A stretch of DNA of 56,011 nt from JBIYSM02 sp044759095 (GTDB lineage Bacteria > Bacillota > Bacilli > Brevibacillales > Brevibacillaceae), in the NCBI RefSeq assembly GCF_044759095.2, contig NZ_JBIYSM020000029.1, positions 1 through 56,011 of the forward strand. The letters run 5' to 3'. Below, piece after piece: positions 48,468 through 56,011 of the stretch. The translations under genes were made by a program, and so were the position numbers. Below the pieces are notes generated by a model, which did not search any database, had not been told where the DNA came from, and saw only the letters and a list, made by a program, of their open reading frames with translations. Positions within the stretch are counted from its first letter, which is position 1. Every line of letters starts with the position of its first letter.

Positions 48468-49199
48468 AGAGAACCCGCTGGTAAAAAAGTGGCGCAATCC
48501 GTCGGGGAGTTCCTTTTGCCACAAGCCCCACACGTGATTGCCGGGCTTCTCACGATAGGAGACTTGCGCCTGCTTTGCGGTTAGCAGATCCCGGGTCCTC
48601 CGGTTCCATTCCACGAAGTCAAAGGTGCCGATATGGGTTTCCACCGCAGTTTCCTCAAGTCCAACCACCATCCAGATGTTTAGCCAGGAAAGAGTCTCTT
48701 CCACGGCAATGCGATCCAAAGTCGGTTGGAAGAAAGCGCCGGAGAGGGATAGCACTTGGGGGAACACCTCCGGCTGATCCAGCGCCAGATGCAGGGATAC
48801 CGTGCCTCCCAGTGAATCGCCAGCGAGCACGCGGCTGGATGCATCACGGCGAACCGGATACCGCTCCTCGATCCAGGGGAGCAATTCTTCTGTAAAGAAC
48901 CGTTTGTAGGCTGGGTTGCGCGTCCCTGCTGCGGAGTATTCGCTGGTTCGTTTGCTCCGCTCAACGGATACACCCACGATGATGACCGGTTCCATCCCTT
49001 CCTCCAAGATCAGCTGGTTGGTGATGGTTGCGATTCGTCCCATCGTAAAAAAGTCGTTGCCGTCCTGGCAGTAGACGACAGGGTAGGACAAAAGCTCGTT
49101 GTATCCGGGGGGCAGATAGATTTTGACGGGACGGGGAGCATCGAGATGGATGCTCGGAATCTCTTCTTTTACAATGGTGCGTTTTACATAATCGGACAT
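48459..49199 (-). CDS. Alpha/beta hydrolase, esterase D / enterochelin-esterase-like
   Basis: The 246-residue protein has the putative esterase fold: PVVYCQDGNDFF, MEPVIIVGVSV, FFTEELLPWIEERYPV, the nucleophile elbow VLAGDSLGGTVSLHLA and a C-terminal His in EKPGNHVWGLWQ. No signal peptide is present. Family members hydrolyse siderophore or other carboxyl esters; no siderophore genes are nearby, so the substrate is open. The ATG at 49199 has GAGGTGAG. Confidence 0.85.
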   Translation of the reverse strand: MSDYVKRTIVKEEIPSIHLDAPRPVKIYLPPGYNELLSYPVVYCQDGNDFFTMGRIATITNQLILEEGMEPVIIVGVSVERSKRTSEYSAAGTRNPAYKRFFTEELLPWIEERYPVRRDASSRVLAGDSLGGTVSLHLALDQPEVFPQVLSLSGAFFQPTLDRIAVEETLSWLNIWMVVGLEETAVETHIGTFDFVEWNRRTRDLLTAKQAQVSYREKPGNHVWGLWQKELPDGLRHFFTSGFSSR

Positions 49200-49239
49200 G
49201 GCGGGCTCACCTCAAAATGTCACAGTGGAAAACTAATCC

Positions 49240-49268
49240 TTGAAAAAAATTGATACAGATTTTATAGT
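49240..49268 (+). promoter_or_regulatory. Promoter of the pdhABCD operon
   Basis: TTGAAA (49240-49245), 17 bases, TATAGT (49263-49268). This gives a leader of about 160 bases, with CCCTGT/ACAGGG complementarity between about 49283 and 49352. Confidence 0.7.
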
Positions 49269-49365
49269 AAATGATAACAGAACGGAAATAAACCCTGTAA
49301 TATCAATACTATAACACATAGAACAGGTGTTGTTGCTGAGGTATAACAGGGATTGCGGAAGTGTT

Positions 49366-49379
49366 TGAAAGCACTTTCA
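49366..49379 (+). promoter_or_regulatory. cre-like site (CcpA) in the pdh leader
   Basis: TGAAAGCACTTTCA differs from the ideal palindromic cre TGAAAGCGCTTTCA by one central base. It lies about 100 bases after the predicted start, consistent with roadblock-type or fine control by CcpA. Confidence 0.65.
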
Positions 49380-49432
49380 GCTCCAGTGAAATTTCCAAGC
49401 CTTTCTTCCAATCCAGTAAAGAGGTGAATGTG

Positions 49433-50518
49433 ATGAGCGTTACAACTGCTGTTGAACAAACAGGCAACAACTCTCCGCTGCAAATTCTTGCGCCAGACGG
49501 AACCGTTGTTGCTCCTGACATGATGCCAAAGCTCTCCGACGACGAACTGCGTGAACTGATGCGCAAAATGGTGTTTACCCGCGTGTGGGACCAGCGGGCG
49601 ATCAGCTTGAACCGCCAGGGCCGCCTTGGCTTTTACGCGCCTGTGGCTGGCCAGGAAGCGGCGATGATCGGTTCTGAATCCGCTCTGTCCAAAGAAGATT
49701 TCATTCTGCCGAGCTACCGTGACATTCCGCAAATGGTATGGCACGGCTTCCCGATGTACCAGGCATTCCTGTACTCCCGCGGACACATCCACGGCGGTCA
49801 AATTCCGGAAGGTGTCAACGTTCTTATGCCGCAAATCATCATCGCGGCTCAATGTACCCAGGCAACCGGCGTCGCAATGGGTTACAAGCTTCGCGGAGAA
49901 AAACGCGTCGCGATCAACTACTTCGGTGACGGCGCAACCTCCCAGGGCGATTTCTACGAAGGCATGAACTTCGCCGGCGTATACAAGCTGCCGGTGATCT
50001 TCTTCTCCCAAAACAACGGCTATGCCATTTCCGTTCCGTTCGAAAAGCAAACCGCTTCGGAAAACATCGCGGTAAAAGCCCAGGCTGCCGGAATTGCTAG
50101 CACCCGCGTTGACGGCATGGACGTCCTTGCTGTTTACAAAGCGGTTCAAGATGCTCGCGAGCGCGGAATCAGCGGCGAGGGCGCTACCCTGATCGAAGCC
50201 TTGACCTATCGCTACGGTCCGCACACCATGGCCGGTGATGACCCGACCCGCTACCGTACCGGCGAAGAACAAAACGAGTGGGAGCAAAAAGACCCGCTCA
50301 TCCGATTCCGCAAGTTCCTGGAAGCAAAAGGTCTGTGGAGCGAAAAAGACGAAGAGGCTGTCATTGAAGAAGCGAAACAGGCGGTAGCCGACGCCATCAA
50401 GAAAGCGGACGAATATCCGAAGATGAAGGTAACCGACCTGATCGACGTGATGTTCGAAACACTGCCTCCGTATCTCGAAGAACAAAAGGCAGAATATCTG
50501 GCGAAGGAGTCGAAGTAA
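49433..50518 (+). CDS. pdhA: Pyruvate dehydrogenase E1 alpha subunit
   Basis: The 361-residue subunit has GRLGFYAPVAGQEAAMIG, LPSYRDIPQMVWHG, the thiamine diphosphate motif GDGATSQGDFYEGMNFAG...NN and the phosphorylation-loop-like region YRYGPHTMAGDDPTRYR. With PdhB it decarboxylates pyruvate and acetylates the lipoyl group of PdhC. I prefer the ATG at 49433 with AAAGAGGTGA. First gene of the complete pdhABCD operon, 3 bases before pdhB. Confidence 0.96.
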   Translation: MSVTTAVEQTGNNSPLQILAPDGTVVAPDMMPKLSDDELRELMRKMVFTRVWDQRAISLNRQGRLGFYAPVAGQEAAMIGSESALSKEDFILPSYRDIPQMVWHGFPMYQAFLYSRGHIHGGQIPEGVNVLMPQIIIAAQCTQATGVAMGYKLRGEKRVAINYFGDGATSQGDFYEGMNFAGVYKLPVIFFSQNNGYAISVPFEKQTASENIAVKAQAAGIASTRVDGMDVLAVYKAVQDARERGISGEGATLIEALTYRYGPHTMAGDDPTRYRTGEEQNEWEQKDPLIRFRKFLEAKGLWSEKDEEAVIEEAKQAVADAIKKADEYPKMKVTDLIDVMFETLPPYLEEQKAEYLAKESK

Positions 50519-50521
50519 GCC

Positions 50522-51502
50522 ATGGCACAAATGACAATGGTTCAAGCCATTACCGATGCTTTGCGCGTTGAGCTGAAACGCGACGAAACCGTTCTCGTCT
50601 TCGGTGAAGACGTAGGGAAAAACGGCGGCGTATTCCGCGCGACGGAAGGTCTGCAAAAGGAATTCGGCGAGAACCGCGTATTTGATACTCCGCTGGCCGA
50701 GTCCGGTATCGGCGGTCTGGCTGTAGGTCTCTCCGTGAACGGATTCCGTCCCGTAGCGGAAATCCAGTTCTTTGGTTTCGTGTTTGAAACCTTTGACGCG
50801 ATCGCGTCCCAAGCCGCTCGTATGCGCTACCGTTCCGGCGGCCGCTACACCAGCCCGATTACATTCCGTTCGCCGTTTGGCGGCGGCGTAAAAACGCCTG
50901 AGCTGCACGCGGACTCCCTCGAGGGCCTGTTCCTGCAAACCCCAGGGGTAAAAGTGGTAATCCCTTCCAATCCGTATGATGCCAAAGGCCTGCTGATCTC
51001 CGCGATTCGCGACAACGATCCGGTTATCTTCCTTGAGCACATGAAGCTGTATCGTTCTTTCCGTGCAGAGGTGCCGGAAGGCGAATACACCATTCCGCTC
51101 GGCAAAGCAAACGTGGTGAAAGAGGGCAGCGATGTTACCATCATCACCTACGGCGCCATGGTTCATACCAGCCTGAAGGCAGCGGAGGAGCTGGAAAAGG
51201 CACGCGGGGCAAAAGTGGAAGTAATCGACCTGCGCACCATCAACCCGCTCGACATGGATACGGTGCTGGCATCCGTGAAAAAGACCAACCGTGCCATCGT
51301 CGTGCAGGAAGCGCAAAAATCTGCAGGTGTCGCTGCGGAAATCATCGCACAAATCAACGAAAAGGCGATTCTGCACCTGGAAGCTCCGGTGCTGCGCGTA
51401 ACGGCTCCGGACACTGTTTATCCGTTCGCACAGGCGGAAGACATCTGGCTTCCTGATGTAAAACGCGTCGTGGACGCCTTGACGCAAGTGCTTGATTTCT
51501 AG
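50522..51502 (+). CDS. pdhB: Pyruvate dehydrogenase E1 beta subunit
   Basis: The 326-residue subunit has VLVFGEDVGKNGGVFRATEG, VFDTPLAESGIGGLAVG, QAARMRYRSGGR and the C-terminal transketolase domain (VEVIDLRTINPLDMDTV). Length is normal. A hairpin 20 bases after the stop separates it from pdhC. Confidence 0.96.
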   Translation: MAQMTMVQAITDALRVELKRDETVLVFGEDVGKNGGVFRATEGLQKEFGENRVFDTPLAESGIGGLAVGLSVNGFRPVAEIQFFGFVFETFDAIASQAARMRYRSGGRYTSPITFRSPFGGGVKTPELHADSLEGLFLQTPGVKVVIPSNPYDAKGLLISAIRDNDPVIFLEHMKLYRSFRAEVPEGEYTIPLGKANVVKEGSDVTIITYGAMVHTSLKAAEELEKARGAKVEVIDLRTINPLDMDTVLASVKKTNRAIVVQEAQKSAGVAAEIIAQINEKAILHLEAPVLRVTAPDTVYPFAQAEDIWLPDVKRVVDALTQVLDF

Positions 51503-51522
51503 GCTTCCTTGTATAAAACAAC

Positions 51523-51551
51523 GGCGGAAAGATCAGCTTTCCGCCTTCTTT
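51523..51551 (+). terminator. Intra-operon hairpin between pdhB and pdhC
   Basis: GGCGGAAAG (51523-51531) and CTTTCCGCC (51537-51545) form a perfect stem followed by TTCTTT. It may reduce readthrough or protect the 3' end of pdhAB mRNA. Confidence 0.7.
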
Positions 51552-51587
51552 AGGCACGCTCATTCACGCTTATAGGAGGGAATCAAC

Positions 51588-52988
51588 GTGAGTCGTTTCG
51601 TATTCAAACTCCCGGAGCTCGGCGAAGGCATCCATGAAGGCGAAATCGTCAAATGGCACGTAAAACCGGGGGATTCCGTAGAAGAAGACCAGGTAATCAT
51701 GGAAGTGCAAAATGACAAAGCCGTAGTGGAAGTTCCGTCACCGGTAAAAGGAAAAGTAGTAGACCTGAAAGTTACCGAAGGAACCGTTTCCGTTGTCGGC
51801 GATCCGCTGATCGAATTTGAAGTGGAAGGCGAAATTCCCAACCTGCCTGATCACGGCCATGCAGAAGCACCTGCCGTGGCTGTTTCTGAACCGGCAAAAA
51901 CGGATGACAAAATGGAGCCCGGCTGCGATATCGGTTCGCAGGTAAGCGCAAACGCCAATCAGGCGCTTGACACGCCGATGGCCGCACCTGCTGCGACGGC
52001 AGTGGCCGCTCCGGTTGACCGCAAACACGTGCTGGCAACCCCATCCGTACGTAAATACGCACGCGAAAAAGGCGTGCAGCTGGCACTCGTTCCAGGTACA
52101 GGCAAGCTGGGCCGTATCACCCGAGAAGACGTAGACCGTTTCCTTGCAGGCGGCGCAGCTGCACCGGCAGCAGCAGCTCCGGCGGCTCAAGCGCAAACAG
52201 CCGCACCGGCAGCAGAAGCACCTGCGGCAACCGGCGTACAGCAGGCAGCAGCCGCACCGACCGTTCACTACGCGGCGCAAGCAGGTGAACTGGAAGAGCG
52301 CGTACCGCTGAAAGGCATTCGCAAAGCGATCGCCAAGGCAATGGTCAAATCCAAATATACGGCGCCGCACGTCACCATTTTTGACGAAGTCGATGTGACC
52401 GAATTGGTTGCCCTGCGCAAGGAAGCAAAACCGCTGGCTGAAGAGCGCGGCGTGAAGCTGACCTATTTGCCGCTCATCGTCAAGGCGGTTGTAGCCGGCC
52501 TGAAAAAGTTCCCGGAACTGAACGCATCCATCGACGACGAAAAACAAGAAATCATCTACAAAAAGTACTACAACATCGGCATTGCCACTTCTACCGATGA
52601 AGGCCTGCTCGTTCCGGTGGTAAAAGCGGCTGATCGCAAGTCCATCTTCGAAATCGCGGGCGAAATCAACGAATTGGCGAAGAAGGCGCGCGACCGCAAA
52701 GCAACGGCGGACGAACTGAAAGGCTCCACATTCAGTATCACCAACATCGGTTCTGCCGGCGGGATGTTCTTTACACCGGTCATCAACCATCCGGAAGTAG
52801 CGATCCTGGGTGTGGGCCGAATCAGCGAGAAACCTGTGGTGAAGAACGGGGAAATCGTTGTGGGGCAAGTGCTTTCCCTTTCGCTCAGCTTCGACCACCG
52901 TTTGATCGACGGCGAACCTGCACAGCGTTTCGTCAACTACGTGAAGCAGCTGCTGGAAAACCCTACGCTTTTGGTCATGGAGGGATAA
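51588..52988 (+). CDS. pdhC: Pyruvate dehydrogenase E2, dihydrolipoamide acetyltransferase
   Basis: The 466-residue subunit has one lipoyl domain (residues 1-78, lipoyl Lys in EVQNDKAVVEV), a linker, the E1/E3-binding domain (ATPSVRKYAREKG...GRITREDVDRFL), an Ala/Pro-rich swinging linker, and the catalytic domain ending in SFDHRLIDGEPAQRF with the active-site HxxxDG. LipL at the other end of the window should modify its lipoyl lysine. The GTG at 51588 has ATAGGAGGGA. Confidence 0.96.
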   Translation: MSRFVFKLPELGEGIHEGEIVKWHVKPGDSVEEDQVIMEVQNDKAVVEVPSPVKGKVVDLKVTEGTVSVVGDPLIEFEVEGEIPNLPDHGHAEAPAVAVSEPAKTDDKMEPGCDIGSQVSANANQALDTPMAAPAATAVAAPVDRKHVLATPSVRKYAREKGVQLALVPGTGKLGRITREDVDRFLAGGAAAPAAAAPAAQAQTAAPAAEAPAATGVQQAAAAPTVHYAAQAGELEERVPLKGIRKAIAKAMVKSKYTAPHVTIFDEVDVTELVALRKEAKPLAEERGVKLTYLPLIVKAVVAGLKKFPELNASIDDEKQEIIYKKYYNIGIATSTDEGLLVPVVKAADRKSIFEIAGEINELAKKARDRKATADELKGSTFSITNIGSAGGMFFTPVINHPEVAILGVGRISEKPVVKNGEIVVGQVLSLSLSFDHRLIDGEPAQRFVNYVKQLLENPTLLVMEG

Positions 52989-52991
52989 TCA

Positions 52992-54404
52992 ATGGTAGTA
53001 GGTGAATTTACCACAGAAGTAGACGTTCTCGTCATTGGTGCGGGACCTGGCGGCTATGTGGCAGCCATTCGCGCTGCCCAGATGGGGAAATCCGTCGCCG
53101 TCGTGGAAAAAGCGGAAATTGGCGGTGTCTGCCTGAATGTAGGCTGCATTCCGTCCAAAGCCATGATCCACGCTGCCCATACGTACGAGCATGCGCAGCA
53201 CACGTCCAACATGGGGATTACCATGGAAAACGTGAAAGTGGACTTCGCCAAGGTGCAAGAGTGGAAAAACGGCATCGTGAAACAGTTGACCGGCGGCGTT
53301 GGCTCGCTGTTCAAAGGCAATAAAATCCAGGTGATCCCGGGCGAAGCGCTGTTCGTCAGCGAAAATGAAGTGCGCGTCTTCCACGGCTATGATGTGAACC
53401 GCTACAAGTTCAATCACTGCATCATCGCCACCGGTTCCCGTCCGATTGAACTGCCGGCATTCCCGTTTGGCAAGCGTGTTCTCTCGTCCACAGAGGCCCT
53501 GGCATTGACGGAGATTCCGAAGAGCCTCGTCGTGATCGGCGGCGGTTACATCGGTATCGAATTGGGAACGGTATTTGCGAAATTCGGGACAAAGGTAACC
53601 GTGCTGGAAGGAGCCGATCAAATTCTGCCAGGCTTCGAAGCGGAGATGACTCGTCTCGTAGAGCGCAAGCTGAAAAAGCTGGGCGTTGAGATCAATACCA
53701 AGGCGCTCGCACAAGGAATGGAAGAGACCGAAAACGGTATCGTTGTAAAAGCGGAAGTAAAAGGCGAACAAAAGTCTTTCGAAGCAGAGTACGTGCTGGT
53801 GACCGTCGGCCGTCGTCCGAACACCGACGAGCTGGGTCTGCGCGACATCGGCATGAAGCTGACCGACCGCGGATACGTGGTTGTAGACAAGCAATGCCGT
53901 ACCAGCATTCCGAACGTATATGCCATCGGTGACATCGTCGAAGGTCCTGCTCTTGCGCACAAGGCGTCCTACGAAGGAAAAGTGGCGGCAGAAGTAATTG
54001 CCGGTCATGCAGCCGAAGTGGATTACAAAGCGATCCCGGCCGTCGTCTTCTCTGATCCGGAATGCGCCAGCGTGGGAATCAGCGAGAAGGAAGCGAAGGA
54101 AAAAGGAATCGACTATGTATCCGGCCGCTTCCCGTTTGCAGCCAACGGACGCGCACTGTCCGTCAATGCCGGAGAAGGCTTCGTGAAACTGATCGCCGAA
54201 AAAGGCACCAATCTGGTGCTCGGCGCTCAAATCGTCGGACCGGAAGCGTCCAACATCATCGCTGAAATCGGTTTGGCGATCGAAATGGGAGCTACCCTGG
54301 AAGACATCGAGCTGACCATCCACGCACACCCGACACTGGGCGAAGTGACGATGGAAGCAGCCGAGCTCGCTCTGGGCCGTCCGATTCACGTGTTGAACAA
54401 ATAA
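52992..54404 (+). CDS. pdhD: Dihydrolipoamide dehydrogenase E3
   Basis: The 470-residue flavoenzyme has the FAD site VIGAGPGGYVAAIRAAQMG, the redox disulfide GGVCLNVGCIPSK, the NAD site VVIGGGYIGIELG, the second FAD site NVYAIGDIVEGP and the C-terminal active-site HAHPTLGE. It reoxidises lipoamide. It closes the operon 3 bases after pdhC. Confidence 0.97.
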   Translation: MVVGEFTTEVDVLVIGAGPGGYVAAIRAAQMGKSVAVVEKAEIGGVCLNVGCIPSKAMIHAAHTYEHAQHTSNMGITMENVKVDFAKVQEWKNGIVKQLTGGVGSLFKGNKIQVIPGEALFVSENEVRVFHGYDVNRYKFNHCIIATGSRPIELPAFPFGKRVLSSTEALALTEIPKSLVVIGGGYIGIELGTVFAKFGTKVTVLEGADQILPGFEAEMTRLVERKLKKLGVEINTKALAQGMEETENGIVVKAEVKGEQKSFEAEYVLVTVGRRPNTDELGLRDIGMKLTDRGYVVVDKQCRTSIPNVYAIGDIVEGPALAHKASYEGKVAAEVIAGHAAEVDYKAIPAVVFSDPECASVGISEKEAKEKGIDYVSGRFPFAANGRALSVNAGEGFVKLIAEKGTNLVLGAQIVGPEASNIIAEIGLAIEMGATLEDIELTIHAHPTLGEVTMEAAELALGRPIHVLNK

Positions 54405-54410
54405 CCACAG

Positions 54411-54446
54411 AAAACCTTGCATCCGAATCGGAGATGCAAGGTTTTT
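54411..54446 (+). terminator. Terminator after pdhD
   Basis: AAAACCTTGCATC and GATGCAAGGTTTTT form a stem of 13 pairs with a T tail. Confidence 0.93.
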
Positions 54447-54453
54447 CCTTTTT

Positions 54454-54547
54454 CGTGTAGGAAAGATTGCTGCTTTCCGGAACGCATAAAAGCTTCCTCT
54501 AAGGAAGAACCAGCTTCTACGAAGGGGCTTCGACAGAAGCTGTTTTT
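54454..54547 (+). repeat. Repeat B3: copy of family B with a short first loop
   Basis: CGTGTAGGAAAG...CTTTCCGGAACGCATAAAAGCTTCC continues into the AGCTTCT...AGAAGCT terminal hairpin with a T run. The first loop is only ATTGCTG here, against more than 30 bases in B1. Confidence 0.85.
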
Positions 54548-54559
54548 AGCATATAAGCA

Positions 54560-54697
54560 TTTATAAAAATGGACATCCCATACAGCCGCTAGAAAAGTGT
54601 TCGGGGCCCCGCCCGGCGAAGAAAGGGACCCCACTCGGCACAGCGATAGCTAACGCCGAGTGGGTCGAGGATAGCTAAAGTCGGCTGGGTTTTCTTA
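54560..54697 (+). repeat. Repeat A5: full copy of family A
   Basis: Nearly identical to A1 and A3. The outer right arm has changed (GTCGGCTGGG). Its terminal TTA provides the stop codon of the minus-strand desaturase. It follows B3 after 12 bases. Confidence 0.85.
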
Positions 54698-55603
54698 CTG
54701 GATTCCCTTTGCCGCCAGTCTTTCCGTAATGCGTTTCAGCTTCTCGTAATGCTTCAGCAGGCGATCTTTTGCCGCCATTGCTTCAGGACGGCTCGGCTGC
54801 AGGTCCTTCACGGCCCAGAATTCGACGAGATGCTCGTACACTTGGTTGAAGTAGGCAACCGGTCCGTAGTTTGCTTCCGTCGCAGCGATGTTCATCCGCT
54901 TGTCAAAGTCGGGCATCCCCACTCCAGGCATGCGGAAGTTGGTCATCACTTTTTCGATGTAGTAGATGAAGTTGTGATCAATGCCCAGATATGCCTTGCA
55001 AGCGTCGCGATAAAACGCGAAGTGGAGCGTTTCGTCTTTGGCCAAGCGACGCAGCAAACGGGAGAGGTCAGGATCATGGTCGTTCGCAACTTTGGCTACG
55101 TTGTTGTAAAAGACCATGGTGGCCAGTTCCTGAATGGTTGTATAGACCATGGTTTCCAGTGCGCATTCCAAATCGGGTTCAAAACCTTGTTCGACCACCG
55201 TTTTGCGCAGCTTGTGAAGTTCGTGCGGATTTGCGTTGCGGGTGATAATCAGGTATGTCTCCAGAAGCGAGGAGTGCTGATCTTCTTCCGATGTCCACGT
55301 GTGGACAAATTGTGTCAGCACTTCAAGGGAACCTTTGAATGTAACGGCGAGATGCGTGGTAAACCAGGGGAGGTTTACTTCCGTTAACAGAGCCGTTTCA
55401 ACTGCCGTGTAAATTCCATCGGGAAGAGTCCGCTGGCTTGGATCCCACGGTTCCTTTTTGAAGCAGCGTCCTTTTTCCCAAGGGATAAATTCGTGGTAGC
55501 TCCAGTCAATATTTGCTGCCCGTTGTCGGTGCAGGGCGTACAGTTCCTTCAATGCGGGCTCTAATCGATGATCGAACAAATCCACCTTGTAATGTTCCGC
55601 CAT
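54695..55603 (-). CDS. Acyl-ACP desaturase (soluble diiron type)
   Basis: The 302-residue helical protein matches the plant/actinobacterial acyl-ACP desaturase family. The first half of the diiron site is VETALLTEVN and TSEEDQHSS (EExxH); the second half is TIQELATMVFY and AKDETLHFAFY (DExxH). These soluble enzymes introduce a double bond into ACP-bound fatty acids and need oxygen and ferredoxin. B. subtilis instead uses the membrane phospholipid desaturase Des, so the family is uncommon in this group as far as I know. It is convergent with pdhD and divergent from the Spo0E-like gene. Confidence 0.88.
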   Translation of the reverse strand: MAEHYKVDLFDHRLEPALKELYALHRQRAANIDWSYHEFIPWEKGRCFKKEPWDPSQRTLPDGIYTAVETALLTEVNLPWFTTHLAVTFKGSLEVLTQFVHTWTSEEDQHSSLLETYLIITRNANPHELHKLRKTVVEQGFEPDLECALETMVYTTIQELATMVFYNNVAKVANDHDPDLSRLLRRLAKDETLHFAFYRDACKAYLGIDHNFIYYIEKVMTNFRMPGVGMPDFDKRMNIAATEANYGPVAYFNQVYEHLVEFWAVKDLQPSRPEAMAAKDRLLKHYEKLKRITERLAAKGIQ

Positions 55604-55759
55604 TCCGATTCTCCAATCTTTTCATTATTGCAAACATTCGTTTTAATCATATCACAAAACCCGCACCCAGTTGCGTGAAAATGCGAACTTTTCCTCTTTC
55701 CAATAAATATCAATTATTGTAAAATGATGGTAGTTTGAGTCGGGCGGAGGTTTTACAGC

Positions 55760-55921
55760 ATGGAAATCACTCGAAAAATGATAGATGAGCTGCGGCAGCA
55801 ATTGGAACGTGCAGCAAAGGAGGTTGGCTATAATTTTTTGGATCCGGAAATTGTAGCCATCAGCCAACAACTGGATAAGCTAATTGTTGCACACATGCTG
55901 CAACTTTCAAAACGCCCTTGA
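55760..55921 (+). CDS. Spo0E-like aspartyl-phosphate phosphatase family protein
   Basis: The 53-residue protein has two predicted helices, MIDELRQQLERAAKEVG and PEIVAISQQLDKLIVAHM, with the SQxLDxLI signature of the Spo0E family. Such proteins dephosphorylate Spo0A~P and delay sporulation; target specificity here is not known. The ATG at 55760 has GGGCGGAGG 9 bases upstream. A terminator hairpin overlaps its stop codon. Confidence 0.85.
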   Translation: MEITRKMIDELRQQLERAAKEVGYNFLDPEIVAISQQLDKLIVAHMLQLSKRP

Positions 55922-55936
55922 ACAGGGCGTTTTATT
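55910..55936 (+). terminator. Terminator of the Spo0E-like gene
   Basis: AAACGCCCT (55910-55918) pairs with AGGGCGTTT (55924-55932), followed by TATTT. Confidence 0.85.
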
Positions 55937-55937
55937 T

Positions 55938-56011
55938 ATCGTGTAGGAAAGTTTAAGGGCTTCACCGTGTGAAAGCGTCCTGAAATAAACTTTCCGGAAC
56001 GCATAAAAAGT
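55938..56011 (+). repeat. Repeat B4: 5' part of a family B copy, cut by window end
   Basis: ATCGTGTAGGAAAGTTTAAG...AAACTTTCCGGAACGCAT is present, with a first loop different in sequence from B1. The second and third hairpins lie beyond the window. Confidence 0.8.

Noticed and set aside
49262..51487. 741-residue open frame antisense to pdhA-pdhB
   Set aside because: A shadow of GC-biased codon use in the pdh genes; no start signal and low-complexity composition.
52989..54422. 477-residue open frame antisense to pdhD
   Set aside because: Opposes an unmistakable dihydrolipoamide dehydrogenase and has no ribosome binding site.

Overview
The window looks like chromosomal DNA of a spore-forming member of the Bacillota, most likely Brevibacillus or a close relative. 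The evidence is the block miaB-ricA(ymcA)-cotE-mutS-mutL-miaA-hfq-spoVK-hflX-ynbB-glnR-glnA, which keeps the order known from Bacillus subtilis. Further support comes from a lexA/yneA/ynzC cluster with Bacillus-type SOS boxes, a Spo0E-like protein, an S-layer-homology protein and ordinary Gram-positive promoters and ribosome binding sites. Most genes are moderately GC-rich. A few islands are clearly AT-rich (DUF3231 gene plus spoVK; the serine hydrolase at 37.7 kb).

Layout. 0-3 kb: the 5' end of an insertion-sequence transposase, lipL, an S-layer-homology protein and an internally deleted HAD phosphatase. 3-22 kb: the conserved tRNA-modification, coat, mismatch-repair and nitrogen-control block. 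It is interrupted by a putative amidoligase between cotE and mutS, by an AT-rich DUF3231-spoVK island with a fossil of an older spoVK behind it, and by a TetR-controlled ABC-2-type permease between ynbB and glnR. hflX contains a 90-base run of N. 22-24 kb: a CapA-like protein and a DUF456 membrane protein. 24-39 kb: a CBS-PAS-AAA+ sigma-54 activator, divergent from a sigma-54 promoter that drives ten tightly packed genes for acyl-CoA catabolism: carboxyltransferase, enoyl-CoA hydratase, a split AtuA, two acyl-CoA dehydrogenases, three acyl-CoA ligases and a MaoC hydratase. An AT-rich serine hydrolase follows. 39-44 kb: lexA/yneA SOS region, ynzC, crcB, a MITE-like element and helD. 44-49 kb: a cysteine-less HesB-like protein, threonine aldolase, two very small ORFs, a lysine-riboswitch-controlled amino-acid transporter and an esterase. 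49-56 kb: pdhABCD with a cre-like site, an acyl-ACP desaturase and a Spo0E-like protein.

Two dispersed structured repeat families run through the intergenic spaces. Family A (about 140 bp, nested hairpins, ends in GGGTTTTCTTA) occurs at least six times, one copy broken by the insertion sequence at the window start. Family B (about 95-130 bp, three hairpins, constant stems but variable first loop) occurs four times, including a head-to-tail pair inside the lexA leader. The two families sit next to each other twice.

The most promising candidates for something undescribed are the sigma-54/CBS-controlled AtuA operon, repeat families A and B, the nested structured element at 38.9-39.05 kb, and the coat-linked amidoligase with a sigma-K-like promoter. 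All functional calls come from reading the sequence; no database search was run.
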